Under the pieces are notes generated by a model. The model was not told the DNA's origin and made no database searches. It was given only the letters and a program-made list of their open reading frames with translations. The translations under genes were made by a program, and so were the position numbers. From a virus, in IMG/VR virus record IMGVR_UViG_3300035670_000114, positions 1 through 64,000 of that record: 64,000 bases of DNA, one strand, 5' to 3'. Shown piece after piece: positions 10,301 through 18,136 of the stretch. Within the stretch, counting starts at the first letter, position 1. Each line of letters begins with the position of its first letter.

Positions 10301-10481
10301 CTCGTCTTCCGACAGCCAGGCCATCCGCGAGCTCGCCTCCGTCCAGGTCCACCAATCCCAACAGATCGGCAAACTAAGCCGCGCAGTCACCGACCTCGCC
10401 CACAAAGACTGGAACGTCAACGTGGGCCTCAACAGCAGGGACGACGCCGTCTACCTCCGCGCCCTCAATAGCCGACTCTGA
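4314..10481 (+). CDS. tail tape measure protein
   Basis: At 2055 residues this is by far the longest gene, starting at GTG 4314. It is dominated by alpha-helical and coiled-coil segments rich in Gln, Glu, Lys and Ala. A hydrophobic Gly/Ala/Ile stretch lies near residues 990-1015, as is common in tape measures that insert into the host membrane. Two internal repeat sets are visible: about 60 residues repeated at 563 and 744, and a SGEI / INSPELP / LNGR pattern recurring between about 1370 and 1600. The length sets the tail length. The 7.5-9.5 kb part is noticeably less C-rich than the ends, suggesting modular growth. Confidence 0.95.
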   Translation: MATPIEFEAVLNAAQLNKYLADLRANVEGTAKALNTSLGGTVTKRIALETVADESGARKLVAVEKERLSVVDKIIQAQKKLDKTETGSVINLSQAVNEAKQARNGIARLIQETDQYGNRVTKVNERWIAQNQRVRELSRELDRAGASNFWQRLKADLNIQGLASASNQLVQFTQGLQAVSIVVGQLSSTFNRFVNEAAEIQQFELAFKAIGAGAGAAFSSLRDAERIALGLGTNLDTVQSGFQQLSPVVLNVGGSMSDVSAITEALSSRFAAFGISGDRARRVMNGVIQAFAKGKLQAEELTQQISEADPAFKTDLAKSIGKTVQELEAMVKAGEVTTDVLIEFLPELSKADLLFGKLGPSATSAVDALASGNATIDQVRNNLQTLSQLNLRNLATIGQPIIEVFLRVQAVITDFLTRLSESGATSNIINVFSRISQSGVRLLESLLLIADGAVRVIGVITPFIDLFTRIPGVVELAGLALIGKLLGPLKSLQFGWTAQIAAIDKFRTAARRAFAGVQPPPIKPFDDFRREIGRPVTAGRVNFGDALNSAQAAANATTSTVSAAEQKIRNQYRATYTEFAKLQQQKTAAAAGGTAFPAKEEARLQRLQGRVRDLQLELRDFSSPRNQINLGADAQTRQVKNLTNQIDQLQARLKVQVLESQKAALAAAKGVSVPTLERAPVILTGDELNELRRINAEIDTLRDKLTAVPASSLLGNQLDDADALNRKITELTEKRDQLVGATTAAEDKIRKQYRATYTEFAKLQQQKADAATSGVAFSDREEARLQRLQRRTTNLQSQLRDLFTGGAESAARFGDSLEGSVSASYDRAIAASQAYASTVSSGASKTQVATSLNAALAASSEYYTETLGLANQRLKEYNASSTAVTQRIGELTQLQGRLSAQLASTSYGSADADRLRTQLKGVTQEISTLQSSQNNLQSSIQGTNQTISDINERLSQNQRAAATAAASTNRLGRAATRVGSAIDGAVGLAGKGIQGIAAALGPIGIALLAIGAATKLYSDGVARANAASKEFKDQTEALTRSLAELKGAQSTIAQAPPESALESFYAKIALGAAQVGDGVIGLGERIISFYNQVTSAIDGAIEKTGPLANVLRVVTSPLITFGLFNVFAGGDTEAASLTREVESVEKQIKKTIVQANLLINALSQDITPEGIKEGADERVNAAFGTLDTAITAIQKKIDDYNLSIKSNESAIKTLGDEYTATAAKLKELEAAREAGTLQPEDAPKIDQYKRRLQSLSEEQEKTRAKNVILSKSANELSTVYEALSKRYDALAQAAGRVQTKNKDQLNSLGQLEERYKSLKDSVSELDLTTPKGRSELRRITEEAAEVSLKIREIKESADLIEKIKIEAQVDEGIERGEIASSISNLQYQIQLLEGISATVDINSPELPDLIARLTRAKRDLDDLNGRRAQITLQVVQQGISSGEIPRTIANLEELQRLLSERQKAIDIDTTQGRNELNLLTQEAAELSVQLRAIKELASFSEAIAISIEIDKQITSGKLAESISNIETKVQSLESASASVDIKSPELPRIISELTKAGDRIDQLNGRKAQVTVEILQQGISTGEISNTVSNLERIQQGLQQQQRTVDIYSPQADTIAQQIEQNRRQQEFATKSNDEIERELQRERASQKQQDLQMEHDRQRQIIQERKQALQDELNRSKEIADARVKELQQLTFSERELARLRVQDLQKQAQGGGRRGLEARAQLERLARDEQIARIKEEQDRKEAQIQQKIRQEEAIERQLEKTFREQMLAIQQEMLKLERQKAGQQITAAEQTLEERRKAEEASKQATSADEQRLANLREQAGQWARQAASAKETASISKQIVDDTSRYPQALSNGADQADRFAESLKSSAGSAEMIAKYLRSVASLNGQSVNINVNQVPARFLGGPVSAGQTYQVNEIGTEGFLSSGGALREISRPRNSLWRAPSSGTVIPADIWSAIKAPDNAISVNPSPLRNSSKAISNSRVEQAVKVAIARSSSDSQAIRELASVQVHQSQQIGKLSRAVTDLAHKDWNVNVGLNSRDDAVYLRALNSRL
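6000..6722 (+). repeat. internal duplication in the tape measure gene
   Basis: About 180 bp beginning at 6000 recur at 6543 with the same reading frame. Both encode a segment with YRATYTEFAKLQQQK followed by EEARLQRLQ and an amphipathic helix. The second copy has diverged by substitutions, so the duplication is not recent. Confidence 0.75.
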
Positions 10482-11230
10482 TGGCAGTCACGCTTGGAAC
10501 CGCAACATTTTCCAGGCTGACCGCCCAGCCCTTCGGCTACGAGGGCTCCGACATCCGCTCCGGCCTGAGCGCACGCCGCTGGTTGATTACCGGCCTCCTG
10601 ACCCCCTCCGAGTGGCTCACGCTACTCACTAACTACGACAACTGGCGCAACCTGCGCATCGACGACACACCCACCGAGGTCTCCCTCGCGGTCGGCACCA
10701 CAATCAACCTGACGGCCACCGGCCCCGGCGCCCAATCTTGGACCAACGTCCCTTGCTGGTTTTCGTCTGCCCCGGAGGCCTCTCAGCAGGGCGCCTACCT
10801 CAACGTCAGCGTCGAACTCGTTGACGCCAACCAGGCCCTGGCTGTCCTCGTCCGCAGCGCCGAGCGAGACGTCGAGCTCGAAGACCTCCCCAACTTCGGC
10901 ACCGTCACCGTCGGCACCACGACCTTGACCCTCCTGCGGCCGATGGAGTCCTACGGCCAGGGCCCCCAGCTCCAGCTAACGGCCTCCGGCGTCCACTACC
11001 TGAGCGGCCCCCTGGTCGTCGAACGCATCCGCGACATCGAGGGCACCACCAACGCCGCCGGCTGGGCCGCCATCCTGTCCTGGTACGAGTCGCAGATCGT
11101 CACGACCCCTGCTGCCGGCACCTGGTACCCCATCTCGATTCCAACCGTTCAGGCCTCTAACCGCATCTCCGACGGAGTCAAGAGCGTCCTCTACACCGTG
11201 TCGCTCCAACTCGGCCAGGTGATCGCATGA
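10481..11230 (+). CDS. tail protein, possible distal tail (Dit-like) component
   Basis: A 249-residue, beta-rich protein starting at ATG 10481, overlapping the tape measure stop. It is directly followed by a larger tail-tip candidate through an ATGA overlap. The gene just after a tape measure in siphophages usually encodes the distal tail protein forming the hub at the tail tip. It lacks cysteine-rich or catalytic motifs. The assignment is positional; I do not recognise the family by sequence. Confidence 0.55.
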   Translation: MAVTLGTATFSRLTAQPFGYEGSDIRSGLSARRWLITGLLTPSEWLTLLTNYDNWRNLRIDDTPTEVSLAVGTTINLTATGPGAQSWTNVPCWFSSAPEASQQGAYLNVSVELVDANQALAVLVRSAERDVELEDLPNFGTVTVGTTTLTLLRPMESYGQGPQLQLTASGVHYLSGPLVVERIRDIEGTTNAAGWAAILSWYESQIVTTPAAGTWYPISIPTVQASNRISDGVKSVLYTVSLQLGQVIA

Positions 11231-13272
11231 CCATAGACATTCGCGCCAACGTCCAGTCCACCCTGGGCCCAGTCATCAGCGCAAATATCAGCGACGACTA
11301 CATCCAGGGCAACGGCCTAATCAAGACCCGTGGCTCCTGCGTCATCGCCGGACTCGTCAACCCCAAAATCGGCACCCCCTTCAAGATCCGCTACACCAAA
11401 AACGGAATCACCAGGCAGATCCCCAGGACCCTGCGCATCCTGAGCTCCTTCGCCGACCCCTTCCGCCGCACCACCAGCCTCCAACTCGGCTGTAAGCTCA
11501 CCTACATGGAAGACCTGGCTGAGCCAATCAACTGGACGGCACTGCAGGACCAAGAGAAGAATTCTCAATACACAGCACAAGACGAAAAGAATATGGTTAT
11601 ACCAATCTACGCCTCTTCGATCATGGAGCGCTGCCTCGACATGATTGACGTAACCGCAACATCAATACCCCTGACAAGTATATTCAGTATTGCAGAATTT
11701 GACTTCAGCCCCGGCTATGTCCAGATCATAAACGATCTACTTGTCTCCGAAAACTACTGCGGCTACCTGGACCAGCAAGAGCGACTTGTTGTAATATCAT
11801 TAAATCAAGGAGGTGGCACCGGCCCTCTCATTTCTTCCTCGGACGTAATTGACATCGGCGAAATCAACGTTGGCCAAATACCAGGCGAAAGTGTCATCGT
11901 CAACTACTCAAGCTTCACGGCAACAGCACGCGACAATACCGCAATCGGCGAGGCCCCCGACGAAGAGTCCGACCCCTTCACCGGACTCGTCTCTAACGAG
12001 ACTTGGACCCGCTCAAGCGTCGCCATAAGCTACAAAAACAGACTCACCGGCGGCGAAGCCGTGCTAACCCAGGTATTCCCCGTCGTCAACGGTTCTCGCG
12101 AATCGACGGCCTACCAGGTATTTGATGTCATTGACAGGGACACAACCGGCAAGCGCTACCTGCAGGAAACCGAGCAACCATCTTACGAGTCTTCCGACTG
12201 GGAGCGGACATCCGTTCCTACAAACACCAAAAAAGTAAGTCTCGTAACAAGCAGAGAAATTACCGAATACTACTCCTACGTCTCCAAGCTTGGCGGCCTG
12301 GCAACCGACATGCTTTCGATCGGCGTGACGCCATCCAATGACATCTTGAGCGACTTTACCCGCGAGGAATTTTTTTACAACGAATTCGGCGAAGAATACC
12401 AACGAGTTTTGGAAAAAAGAACCAGCTTTACTAATCTTGCCGCATCCACCGGCCTAACAACCGTCTATGAATCAGAATTCGGCGGATCCTGGTCGAGAGC
12501 CATCCCCAGCACGGTTACCGTGCCCGCTGAAAAGATTGTCACTCAAACCTACAGATCCGGCAGATACTCAAAAATTGTAACAATCAAGTACATTCCCTGG
12601 CTTTACACTATATCCGGTCAGCAAGCCGTAGCCGCTGCGGCCGAATTCTGCGAAAGCGTCAACGATGTAACAACGATATGGAACGCAATTCTGGCACAAA
12701 GCGACAGGCTAATCCTGTCTGACACGAGCGTCGAGGTCCAGATAGGCGACCCCTCCTCACAGCAGGGCCCCAGCGACGCCGACCGAGTCAAGGGTAGCCT
12801 CGCCAGGCCCAACTCCGACCCATCTAGGGAATACACAAGGCCCGAGCAGGTCGAGATCGAGTTCGACCAACGCGGCCCCGCCGGCTACGAAACGACAAGC
12901 CAGGGCAGCGTGCAGCTCGTATCTGGCAGCGCCGAGGCCAAGCGCAGGGTCGAATTTTCGATGCCCTACGCGCCAGATGACAGCTTCTACAAGCTCGGCC
13001 TGACCTACTACCTCAAGTCCGGCGACGCCCCCGCGAAAGCAAAGCTTTTCGGCCTCGTCCAGAACCGCCTCCTCCTCGGCAACCGCAACGGCATCAACAT
13101 CCAAACGGCCCCCGAAAAGCTCCCCTCCGCACCTTTTAGCCCCCTCTACATCAACATGGCCGGGACCGCCGCCCTCTACCGAACCAACGGCACCTCCTGG
13201 ACCATCGACGGCAACGGCGTCATCGTCTCAACCGACGCCCTCTATTGGGGCCTAGCAGGTAAGCTCCAATGA
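11227..13272 (+). CDS. tail-tip / baseplate hub protein (Tal-like candidate)
   Basis: A 681-residue protein overlapping its predecessor by four bases. The N-terminal 200 residues are beta-rich with RILSSFADPFRR and KLTYMEDL segments that recall hub proteins of the gp27/Tal type. The middle is polar and beta-rich, and the C-terminal 150 residues revert to the C-skewed codon style. It probably forms the tail tip through which DNA exits. The central region (11.6-12.7 kb) is visibly richer in A and T than either end, so receptor or hub domains may have been exchanged. No peptidoglycan hydrolase motif is visible. Confidence 0.6.
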   Translation: MTIDIRANVQSTLGPVISANISDDYIQGNGLIKTRGSCVIAGLVNPKIGTPFKIRYTKNGITRQIPRTLRILSSFADPFRRTTSLQLGCKLTYMEDLAEPINWTALQDQEKNSQYTAQDEKNMVIPIYASSIMERCLDMIDVTATSIPLTSIFSIAEFDFSPGYVQIINDLLVSENYCGYLDQQERLVVISLNQGGGTGPLISSSDVIDIGEINVGQIPGESVIVNYSSFTATARDNTAIGEAPDEESDPFTGLVSNETWTRSSVAISYKNRLTGGEAVLTQVFPVVNGSRESTAYQVFDVIDRDTTGKRYLQETEQPSYESSDWERTSVPTNTKKVSLVTSREITEYYSYVSKLGGLATDMLSIGVTPSNDILSDFTREEFFYNEFGEEYQRVLEKRTSFTNLAASTGLTTVYESEFGGSWSRAIPSTVTVPAEKIVTQTYRSGRYSKIVTIKYIPWLYTISGQQAVAAAAEFCESVNDVTTIWNAILAQSDRLILSDTSVEVQIGDPSSQQGPSDADRVKGSLARPNSDPSREYTRPEQVEIEFDQRGPAGYETTSQGSVQLVSGSAEAKRRVEFSMPYAPDDSFYKLGLTYYLKSGDAPAKAKLFGLVQNRLLLGNRNGINIQTAPEKLPSAPFSPLYINMAGTAALYRTNGTSWTIDGNGVIVSTDALYWGLAGKLQ

Positions 13273-14627
13273 CCGACGTCATTACCACCGTCGTCCAGGT
13301 TTCGATCGCCGCCGGCCAGGCGAAGATCTACAACGGCCGCCTGCGCGTCCCGCCTCGACCGATCTCGGTCCTCCCCCTCCCTCCGAAGGTCCAGCCCAAC
13401 CAGGTCCAGGTTCCTGCAGCGGTTATCTCGACGGCAACCCCCAGCGCCGACGTCCTGCAGTCCTGCGTCCTCCTCAAGCCAATCCCCACGCCGACCCCAG
13501 GGCTCGACCCCATCGTCGACGAGGGAATCATTACGCCGGCCGCCCCGGGGGTCACCTACGCCTCACTAGAGACAATCACTGCGATTGTTGACACGTCCCC
13601 CAACCAGCTAATCGGCTGCATCAACGACGCAAGCGAGAACACCCAAAACCGTCTGAACCTCCTCTTCCCGTCCGCCATCGAAGGTGACGGCGTCGTCGAC
13701 CGCACCAGCACCGACATCTACGTCCTCAGAAGCTCCGTCTGGACGAACGTGGGCCCCACGCCAGGCCCTACCATCGTCTCGACCAACCTGGTGCCACCCT
13801 GGAACCAGATCGTCCCCCTCTACATCACCGTAAGGACGGCCACCTCAATCACCTCGATCGACTACTCGCTGGATCTCCAGACGATCGTCCCGAGCATCAC
13901 AACCCGGGGCTCCATCTTCGTCGAAAGTCGCACCGCAACCGTCGCTCGCTGTCCCTCGATCGGCCTCGATCTCGCTGTCTTCGAGCCCCGAGTCGCCATC
14001 GGCGGCGCCGCCATCTCGCCTGCGGCCCCCGTCCCCCTCACCACCCCCGCGCCCTCCATCAAGGCGGCCTCGATCGCCTACCCGGCGGCCTTCCCCATCG
14101 TCCTATCGACGCACGTCCCGATCGTACCCCGCCTGTCGACGGTCACCACCCCCGACGCACCCGCCGACATCTCGATCTCGACCCTGCCGCCATCCATCAC
14201 CGGCGGCAAGTCCTTCAACATTCCGCCTGCAGTCGTCGCGACCACGCCCCCCGTTCCCGAGATCTCGGCCGCCATCGTCGTCAACGTCCCCCTCACGACA
14301 ATCACCCCGTCGGCCGTCACCCCCCTCGTCGGCGTCAGCGCCACCACCAAGCCTCCAGCCGCTCAAACCACAACGACACCCATCACCCCAGTCCTCCAGA
14401 CGGGCGCCGCCGCCTACCCGCCGGCCGTCCAGATCACCACGACCCCCCGCTTACCCGACGCCCCGCGTCCCGCCACCAAGGTCGAGGTACCCCTCATCGT
14501 GGTCACCACAACTGCTCTCCCGCCCTCGTCCATGGTTGTCGACGAGCTCGCCAACTACTACCGCTCCTGGCCATTCCAGAACTACGACTGGCTGGCGGAC
14601 ATCATGCCCGAAGGCTGGGCGAACTAG
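13269..14627 (+). CDS. Pro/Thr-rich virion protein, tail appendage candidate
   Basis: A 452-residue protein coupled by ATGA overlap to the tail-tip gene. Residues 1-60 are a short beta/Pro segment, 60-220 look like a globular domain, and 225-420 form a low-complexity region dominated by Pro, Thr, Ala, Val and Ile with imperfect repeats of the form TTP-x3-PAP. An aromatic C-terminal cap (YYRSWPFQNYDWL) ends the protein. The extended region could be a stalk holding a tip domain. No enzyme motif is seen. Confidence 0.55.
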   Translation: MTDVITTVVQVSIAAGQAKIYNGRLRVPPRPISVLPLPPKVQPNQVQVPAAVISTATPSADVLQSCVLLKPIPTPTPGLDPIVDEGIITPAAPGVTYASLETITAIVDTSPNQLIGCINDASENTQNRLNLLFPSAIEGDGVVDRTSTDIYVLRSSVWTNVGPTPGPTIVSTNLVPPWNQIVPLYITVRTATSITSIDYSLDLQTIVPSITTRGSIFVESRTATVARCPSIGLDLAVFEPRVAIGGAAISPAAPVPLTTPAPSIKAASIAYPAAFPIVLSTHVPIVPRLSTVTTPDAPADISISTLPPSITGGKSFNIPPAVVATTPPVPEISAAIVVNVPLTTITPSAVTPLVGVSATTKPPAAQTTTTPITPVLQTGAAAYPPAVQITTTPRLPDAPRPATKVEVPLIVVTTTALPPSSMVVDELANYYRSWPFQNYDWLADIMPEGWAN

Positions 14628-14635
14628 GCACACTA
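14627..14635 (+). promoter_or_regulatory. late-type promoter element GGCACACTA
   Basis: Overlaps the end of the preceding gene and ends 19 nt before ATG 14655. Confidence 0.45.
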
Positions 14636-14654
14636 TCGGCACGAGTCGTCACCC

Positions 14655-15011
14655 ATGGCAGCACCGAACCTACGAGAACCGGCCGGCGTCTACGGCAACA
14701 CGGAGGGCTACGCGGTCTCCGACAGCCTGGCCGTCACGCTGTCGAACGCTGCTGCCAGCAACAAGGCCTTCAAGGTCACCACCGTTCGCGCCTGCAACGT
14801 CACCTCAAGCTCGGCAACCATCTCGGTCTCGATCTACCGTGGCACCACGCACCGCTACCTCGTCAAGGGCGTCTCCGTTGACGCCGGCGCCTCACTGATC
14901 ATCACCACCCGCGAGGACTACCTCTACCTGGAGGAGGGCGACGCCATCTACGCGCAGTCCTCCGTCAACAACGCCTTCGACCTCACCATCGCCTTCGAGG
15001 AAATCTCCTAA
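14655..15011 (+). CDS. small beta-sandwich virion protein
   Basis: A 118-residue protein predicted to be all beta, with alternating Ser/Thr strands and a YLYLEEGDAIYA turn near residue 95. Small single-domain proteins of this look are common among cyanophage tail-fibre and decoration genes. It is co-transcribed with the next gene through a TAATG overlap at 15009-15013. A virion role is inferred from neighbours and promoter class. Confidence 0.6.
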   Translation: MAAPNLREPAGVYGNTEGYAVSDSLAVTLSNAAASNKAFKVTTVRACNVTSSSATISVSIYRGTTHRYLVKGVSVDAGASLIITTREDYLYLEEGDAIYAQSSVNNAFDLTIAFEEIS

Positions 15012-15907
15012 TGGCCGTCGTCACCTCCGCCTGGTCAACTATAGTCAACCAGAACTGGGCCAGTCCGACCTGGTCTACCGACGACCCAAGCTACAAGCTC
15101 GACGTTCAGTTGACGAACTGGATCAACGCAATCAACGACACGTCGGTAATCGAAAAAATCTTCGACCCAGGCCAGGCTACATCCAGAGATACGAGTGCCA
15201 AAGTTTATTGGCTCCTCAGGGCGAGGTCAGACGGAGATACTTCCTCTGACTATGGAATCTATTTCTTCGGCAGAAATGGCGGTACCTCTCTTCAGGATTC
15301 CGACTCTGGAACTTACTACCAACGCTCGGCCTCTTCAGAAAATCTTGGTGGAGGAACTTTCCAACGCAATGCAAGCAGCAGTTTATCAAATATAAGCTTT
15401 ACTTCGCCAAGGTCTCACTTCACTGCATACGAAGCCGCCGGCACGCTTCCTTGGTTCGCCTATTCGACTGTTTTGAGCGACGGAAATGGAGTCACCCATC
15501 TGCTTGCGCGAGTTTCGACTGCCGGAATGACCACTGGTAGCTACTATCCTGCGAGCGGATTAGGGAAATGGGTTTATATTGCAGACAGTAGCGCCCTACA
15601 GTCAGGTTACATCTACACGCCTCAGTCCAGGATAAATACTCCTTATATCGGAATCCCGTCATCCAGTTGGTCCAGGAACATTGTGGCCCCCTCCCCGTCA
15701 CCCGGCTATGGCTCGAACTACTTTTTTTCCATGCCTGCCATGTATGCTCCAAATCATTTCATAGGACAAGCAAGTCAGGATATTCTTGTCACAACTTCAT
15801 CCTCGGGGGGCTGGGGTGATACCACTACCTTTAATGGGATAACCTATACATGCCTAAGGGCACATACGGGTAGCAGCTCGCCGGTGACCTGGGTTAGGAC
15901 AAGTTAA
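15011..15907 (+). CDS. putative tail appendage or fibre protein
   Basis: A 298-residue protein rich in Ser, Gly, Tyr and Asn, with no helix-rich domain. The first 50 codons share the C-skewed late style, while the DNA after about 15200 is clearly AT-richer. This suggests a conserved virion-attachment end fused to a horizontally exchanged tip, a common pattern in host-recognition proteins. A short conserved-looking C-terminus (GDTTTFNGITYTC) resembles the ends of carbohydrate-binding fibre tips. Specific function unknown. Confidence 0.55.
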   Translation: MAVVTSAWSTIVNQNWASPTWSTDDPSYKLDVQLTNWINAINDTSVIEKIFDPGQATSRDTSAKVYWLLRARSDGDTSSDYGIYFFGRNGGTSLQDSDSGTYYQRSASSENLGGGTFQRNASSSLSNISFTSPRSHFTAYEAAGTLPWFAYSTVLSDGNGVTHLLARVSTAGMTTGSYYPASGLGKWVYIADSSALQSGYIYTPQSRINTPYIGIPSSSWSRNIVAPSPSPGYGSNYFFSMPAMYAPNHFIGQASQDILVTTSSSGGWGDTTTFNGITYTCLRAHTGSSSPVTWVRTS

Positions 15908-16138
15908 ATGGCGGAAATCATCAGCCTCGGCCTCTCCTCGGCGTCCGAATCAGCTTCAATCTTCTCCGAACTTAACGGCGTAGAGCTTTTGACCACAGCC
16001 TCAGACCAGGCTCTCACTTATGAGATGGACGCAAATGCCTACGCCCCCATCTGGCAAAACCCCGCCTTCCAAGAAAGACCCTACCACCCCATCACCCCCT
16101 CCTGGCGACGCCCCCGCACCGTCGTGACCAACACCTAG
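15908..16138 (+). CDS. small hypothetical protein
   Basis: A 76-residue protein whose ATG follows directly on the TAA of the previous gene. The N-terminal half is Ser/Ala/Leu-rich and the C-terminal half Pro/Arg-rich. No recognisable motif. It completes the appendage gene pair and is followed by a new late promoter element. Confidence 0.5.
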   Translation: MAEIISLGLSSASESASIFSELNGVELLTTASDQALTYEMDANAYAPIWQNPAFQERPYHPITPSWRRPRTVVTNT

Positions 16139-16148
16139 CGCCGTTATT

Positions 16149-16157
16149 GGCATCCTA
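16149..16157 (+). promoter_or_regulatory. late-type promoter element GGCATCCTA
   Basis: Best-consensus late element, ending 20 nt before ATG 16178. Confidence 0.5.
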
Positions 16158-16177
16158 ACGCGCAGCACACAAAGGCC

Positions 16178-16612
16178 ATGGCCGTCACCGTCTCCCTGTT
16201 CAACCACTCCGCCAAGCGCTTCGCTGACGGATCCAACTTGGTTACGGACTTTTACAAAATCAATCTTTACTCGGCCTTCACCTTCGACGCCACGGCCACC
16301 ACCTTGGCTGCGGCCCAAACCGGCGCCACCCAGCTCCCCAACGCCTTCGGCTATAGCCAGGACTTCAAACTCCTGACCTCCGTAACTGTCACTCAGACCG
16401 GTAACGACGCCGCCTTCGACGCCGCCGACGTCACCTGGACCGCCACGGGCGGCCAGATCGCCGCAGCTCACGCCCTTGTCTATAACGTCAACGACGACGG
16501 CAACCCGCCGCTGCTCTACATCAACTTCGGTGAAACCAAGACCGCCGACGACGGCACCGACTTCAAGATCATTTGGGATGCCGCCGGCATCGTAACCTTC
16601 ACCGTCGCCTAA
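16178..16612 (+). CDS. virion structural protein
   Basis: A 144-residue beta-rich acidic protein starting VTVSLFNHSAKRFADG and continuing with strands rich in Thr, Ala and Asp. This layout is familiar from structural proteins of many cyanophages, where such genes pair with a second one like the next entry. It has its own late promoter. I infer a particle component without being able to place it in head or tail. Confidence 0.6.
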   Translation: MAVTVSLFNHSAKRFADGSNLVTDFYKINLYSAFTFDATATTLAAAQTGATQLPNAFGYSQDFKLLTSVTVTQTGNDAAFDAADVTWTATGGQIAAAHALVYNVNDDGNPPLLYINFGETKTADDGTDFKIIWDAAGIVTFTVA

Positions 16613-16616
16613 GGCA

Positions 16617-17018
16617 GTGGCAATCTCGCCCGTCGTCAGCCCCAAGGAGCTTGAGCGCCAGGCGCAGCTCGCCCTTGAGGGCCGCACCCTCTACGTGATG
16701 CTCTGCAACCCCAGTGTCACCGGCCTGGGGCCCGAGACCCCCGTCTCAACCTGGCAGACGCACGAAATCAGCGGCGGCGGCTACTCGCGCTTCTCGGCTG
16801 TGATTCAACCCGGCACCTACTCAACTATCTCGGGCTCCTACGAGTTCCCCGAAATCGTCGCCGAATTCAGCGCCACGGGCGGTCTGTCATTCACTAACGT
16901 CATTCTTTACATCGACAACTCGACGTATCCGCATACCGTGGGCACCGAGAACCCCAACATTGTCCTGCTCCCCGGTCAAACTCAAACCTACAAGATCAAT
17001 CTGCGCTACAACGACTAA
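16617..17018 (+). CDS. virion structural protein paired with the preceding gene
   Basis: A 133-residue protein from GTG 16617, 4 nt after the previous stop. It has a short N-terminal helix (PKELERQAQLALEG) and then beta strands including SGGGYSRFSAVI and FTNVILYID. The arrangement matches small tail-associated proteins common in cyanophages. The downstream gene overlaps by TAATG, indicating one transcription unit. Confidence 0.6.
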   Translation: MAISPVVSPKELERQAQLALEGRTLYVMLCNPSVTGLGPETPVSTWQTHEISGGGYSRFSAVIQPGTYSTISGSYEFPEIVAEFSATGGLSFTNVILYIDNSTYPHTVGTENPNIVLLPGQTQTYKINLRYND

Positions 17019-17977
17019 TGGCGCTGAACGTCAACATCAACGTCCAAGCCGAGTCCCTGCGCTCGACCGACAGCCAGCTCCGCCAAGCCCAGCGTCACGA
17101 CCTATCCCGCAAGACCGACCAGGTCAAGACGGCCGAAAAGGCCTCAAAGCTTATTCTACCGCAATCCCAGCAAAACCCCAAGACCCCACCAAACACCAGA
17201 CCCTCGCCTTCCTCAACAGCCAACCCCAAGTCACCAACCAACTCCTCGGGCAACTCCCTGGTCCTGACGCCCACCGCGTCCTCCTACACCTCACCTATCC
17301 AAAGACCTCAGCGAGTCTCTCAGCAACTTTCCGCGAGGCGCAAGGATGGCGGGGAGTTCGATTTCGCTGTATTCCTATCCGAGAGTAATTTCTTAGATGG
17401 AGAGTCTGGTGCCAACAGGTCTGTGCAGTATCAGCTAGGAAACTACGTGCGCATTTCCGGGGAATCCCTTGAGACGACTCCAGCGGATTACTATTCCTTG
17501 CAATCTCCGGCCTGGAAAGTTCCCATATTTGATAAAGAAAATAAAGTAATTCAAGTAAGACTTGATTGGGAAAAAAGCCAAAACTGCGGAGGTAGAAATA
17601 ATTTTATTCAGTCAGCCTCGACTAAGGTCGCGATTGTCGCGCAAAAAAAAATGACCATAAAGGCTAGGGTAGACGGAAAGGGGGAGAAGCAGTCCAGGAA
17701 CTTCGAGGTAATGATTGTTTATCTGAGTGGTCGGAGTGGGACGACACGGCCGCTGCTGGAGAGTACGTCCCCCGGAGGACTGCTTGGCTGCGTTCCTGGA
17801 GGCGCGGTGATCTATAGAGCAAATACTGACGGTTTGAATTTATCGGTCAACGAAAGCGTGGCAACTTTTGATGTGTCAATACCAAAAGCAGGCTTATTCT
17901 TCTTGAATTTCTTTTTTAGTACCGTGGATAGTCTTTTCCATATTGATTGTTACTACGACATTACTTTGGAATTTTGA
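17018..17977 (+). CDS. chimeric tail appendage protein
   Basis: A 319-residue protein. Residues 1-108 are a polar linker rich in Gln, Pro, Ser and Thr encoded by C-rich DNA. From about nucleotide 17345 the DNA turns AT-richer and loses the C bias, and residues 109-319 form a compact beta-rich domain with few repeats. The sharp change inside one open frame points to domain exchange, expected of receptor-binding tips. It is the last gene before the scaffold/capsid block. Confidence 0.55.
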   Translation: MALNVNINVQAESLRSTDSQLRQAQRHDLSRKTDQVKTAEKASKLILPQSQQNPKTPPNTRPSPSSTANPKSPTNSSGNSLVLTPTASSYTSPIQRPQRVSQQLSARRKDGGEFDFAVFLSESNFLDGESGANRSVQYQLGNYVRISGESLETTPADYYSLQSPAWKVPIFDKENKVIQVRLDWEKSQNCGGRNNFIQSASTKVAIVAQKKMTIKARVDGKGEKQSRNFEVMIVYLSGRSGTTRPLLESTSPGGLLGCVPGGAVIYRANTDGLNLSVNESVATFDVSIPKAGLFFLNFFFSTVDSLFHIDCYYDITLEF

Positions 17978-17990
17978 AATTCGTGCCAAA

Positions 17991-17999
17991 GGTATTATA
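17991..17999 (+). promoter_or_regulatory. late-type promoter element variant GGTATTATA
   Basis: Ends exactly 20 nt before ATG 18020; matches the late element except for CTA to ATA. Confidence 0.4.
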
Positions 18000-18019
18000 T
18001 GGACAGAATCACCTCACCC

Positions 18020-18136
18020 ATGATCCAACCCCTCTCCCAATCCGCCAAAGCCCAAACCCAAGCCAACCGCTACGCCTTCCTCGTCCAAGCCAGCAACAAG
18101 CGCCTCCTCGAACAGCTCCTAAAGAAGGTTAAGTAG
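18020..18136 (+). CDS. 38-residue basic helical protein
   Basis: A short frame from ATG 18020 to TAG 18134-18136. It encodes a Gln/Ala-rich helix ending in a Lys/Arg-rich tail (LLEQLLKKVK). Support comes from C-skewed codons like its neighbours and a late promoter element at the standard distance. It may assist capsid assembly given the following scaffold gene, but no function is known. Confidence 0.5.
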   Translation: MIQPLSQSAKAQTQANRYAFLVQASNKRLLEQLLKKVK

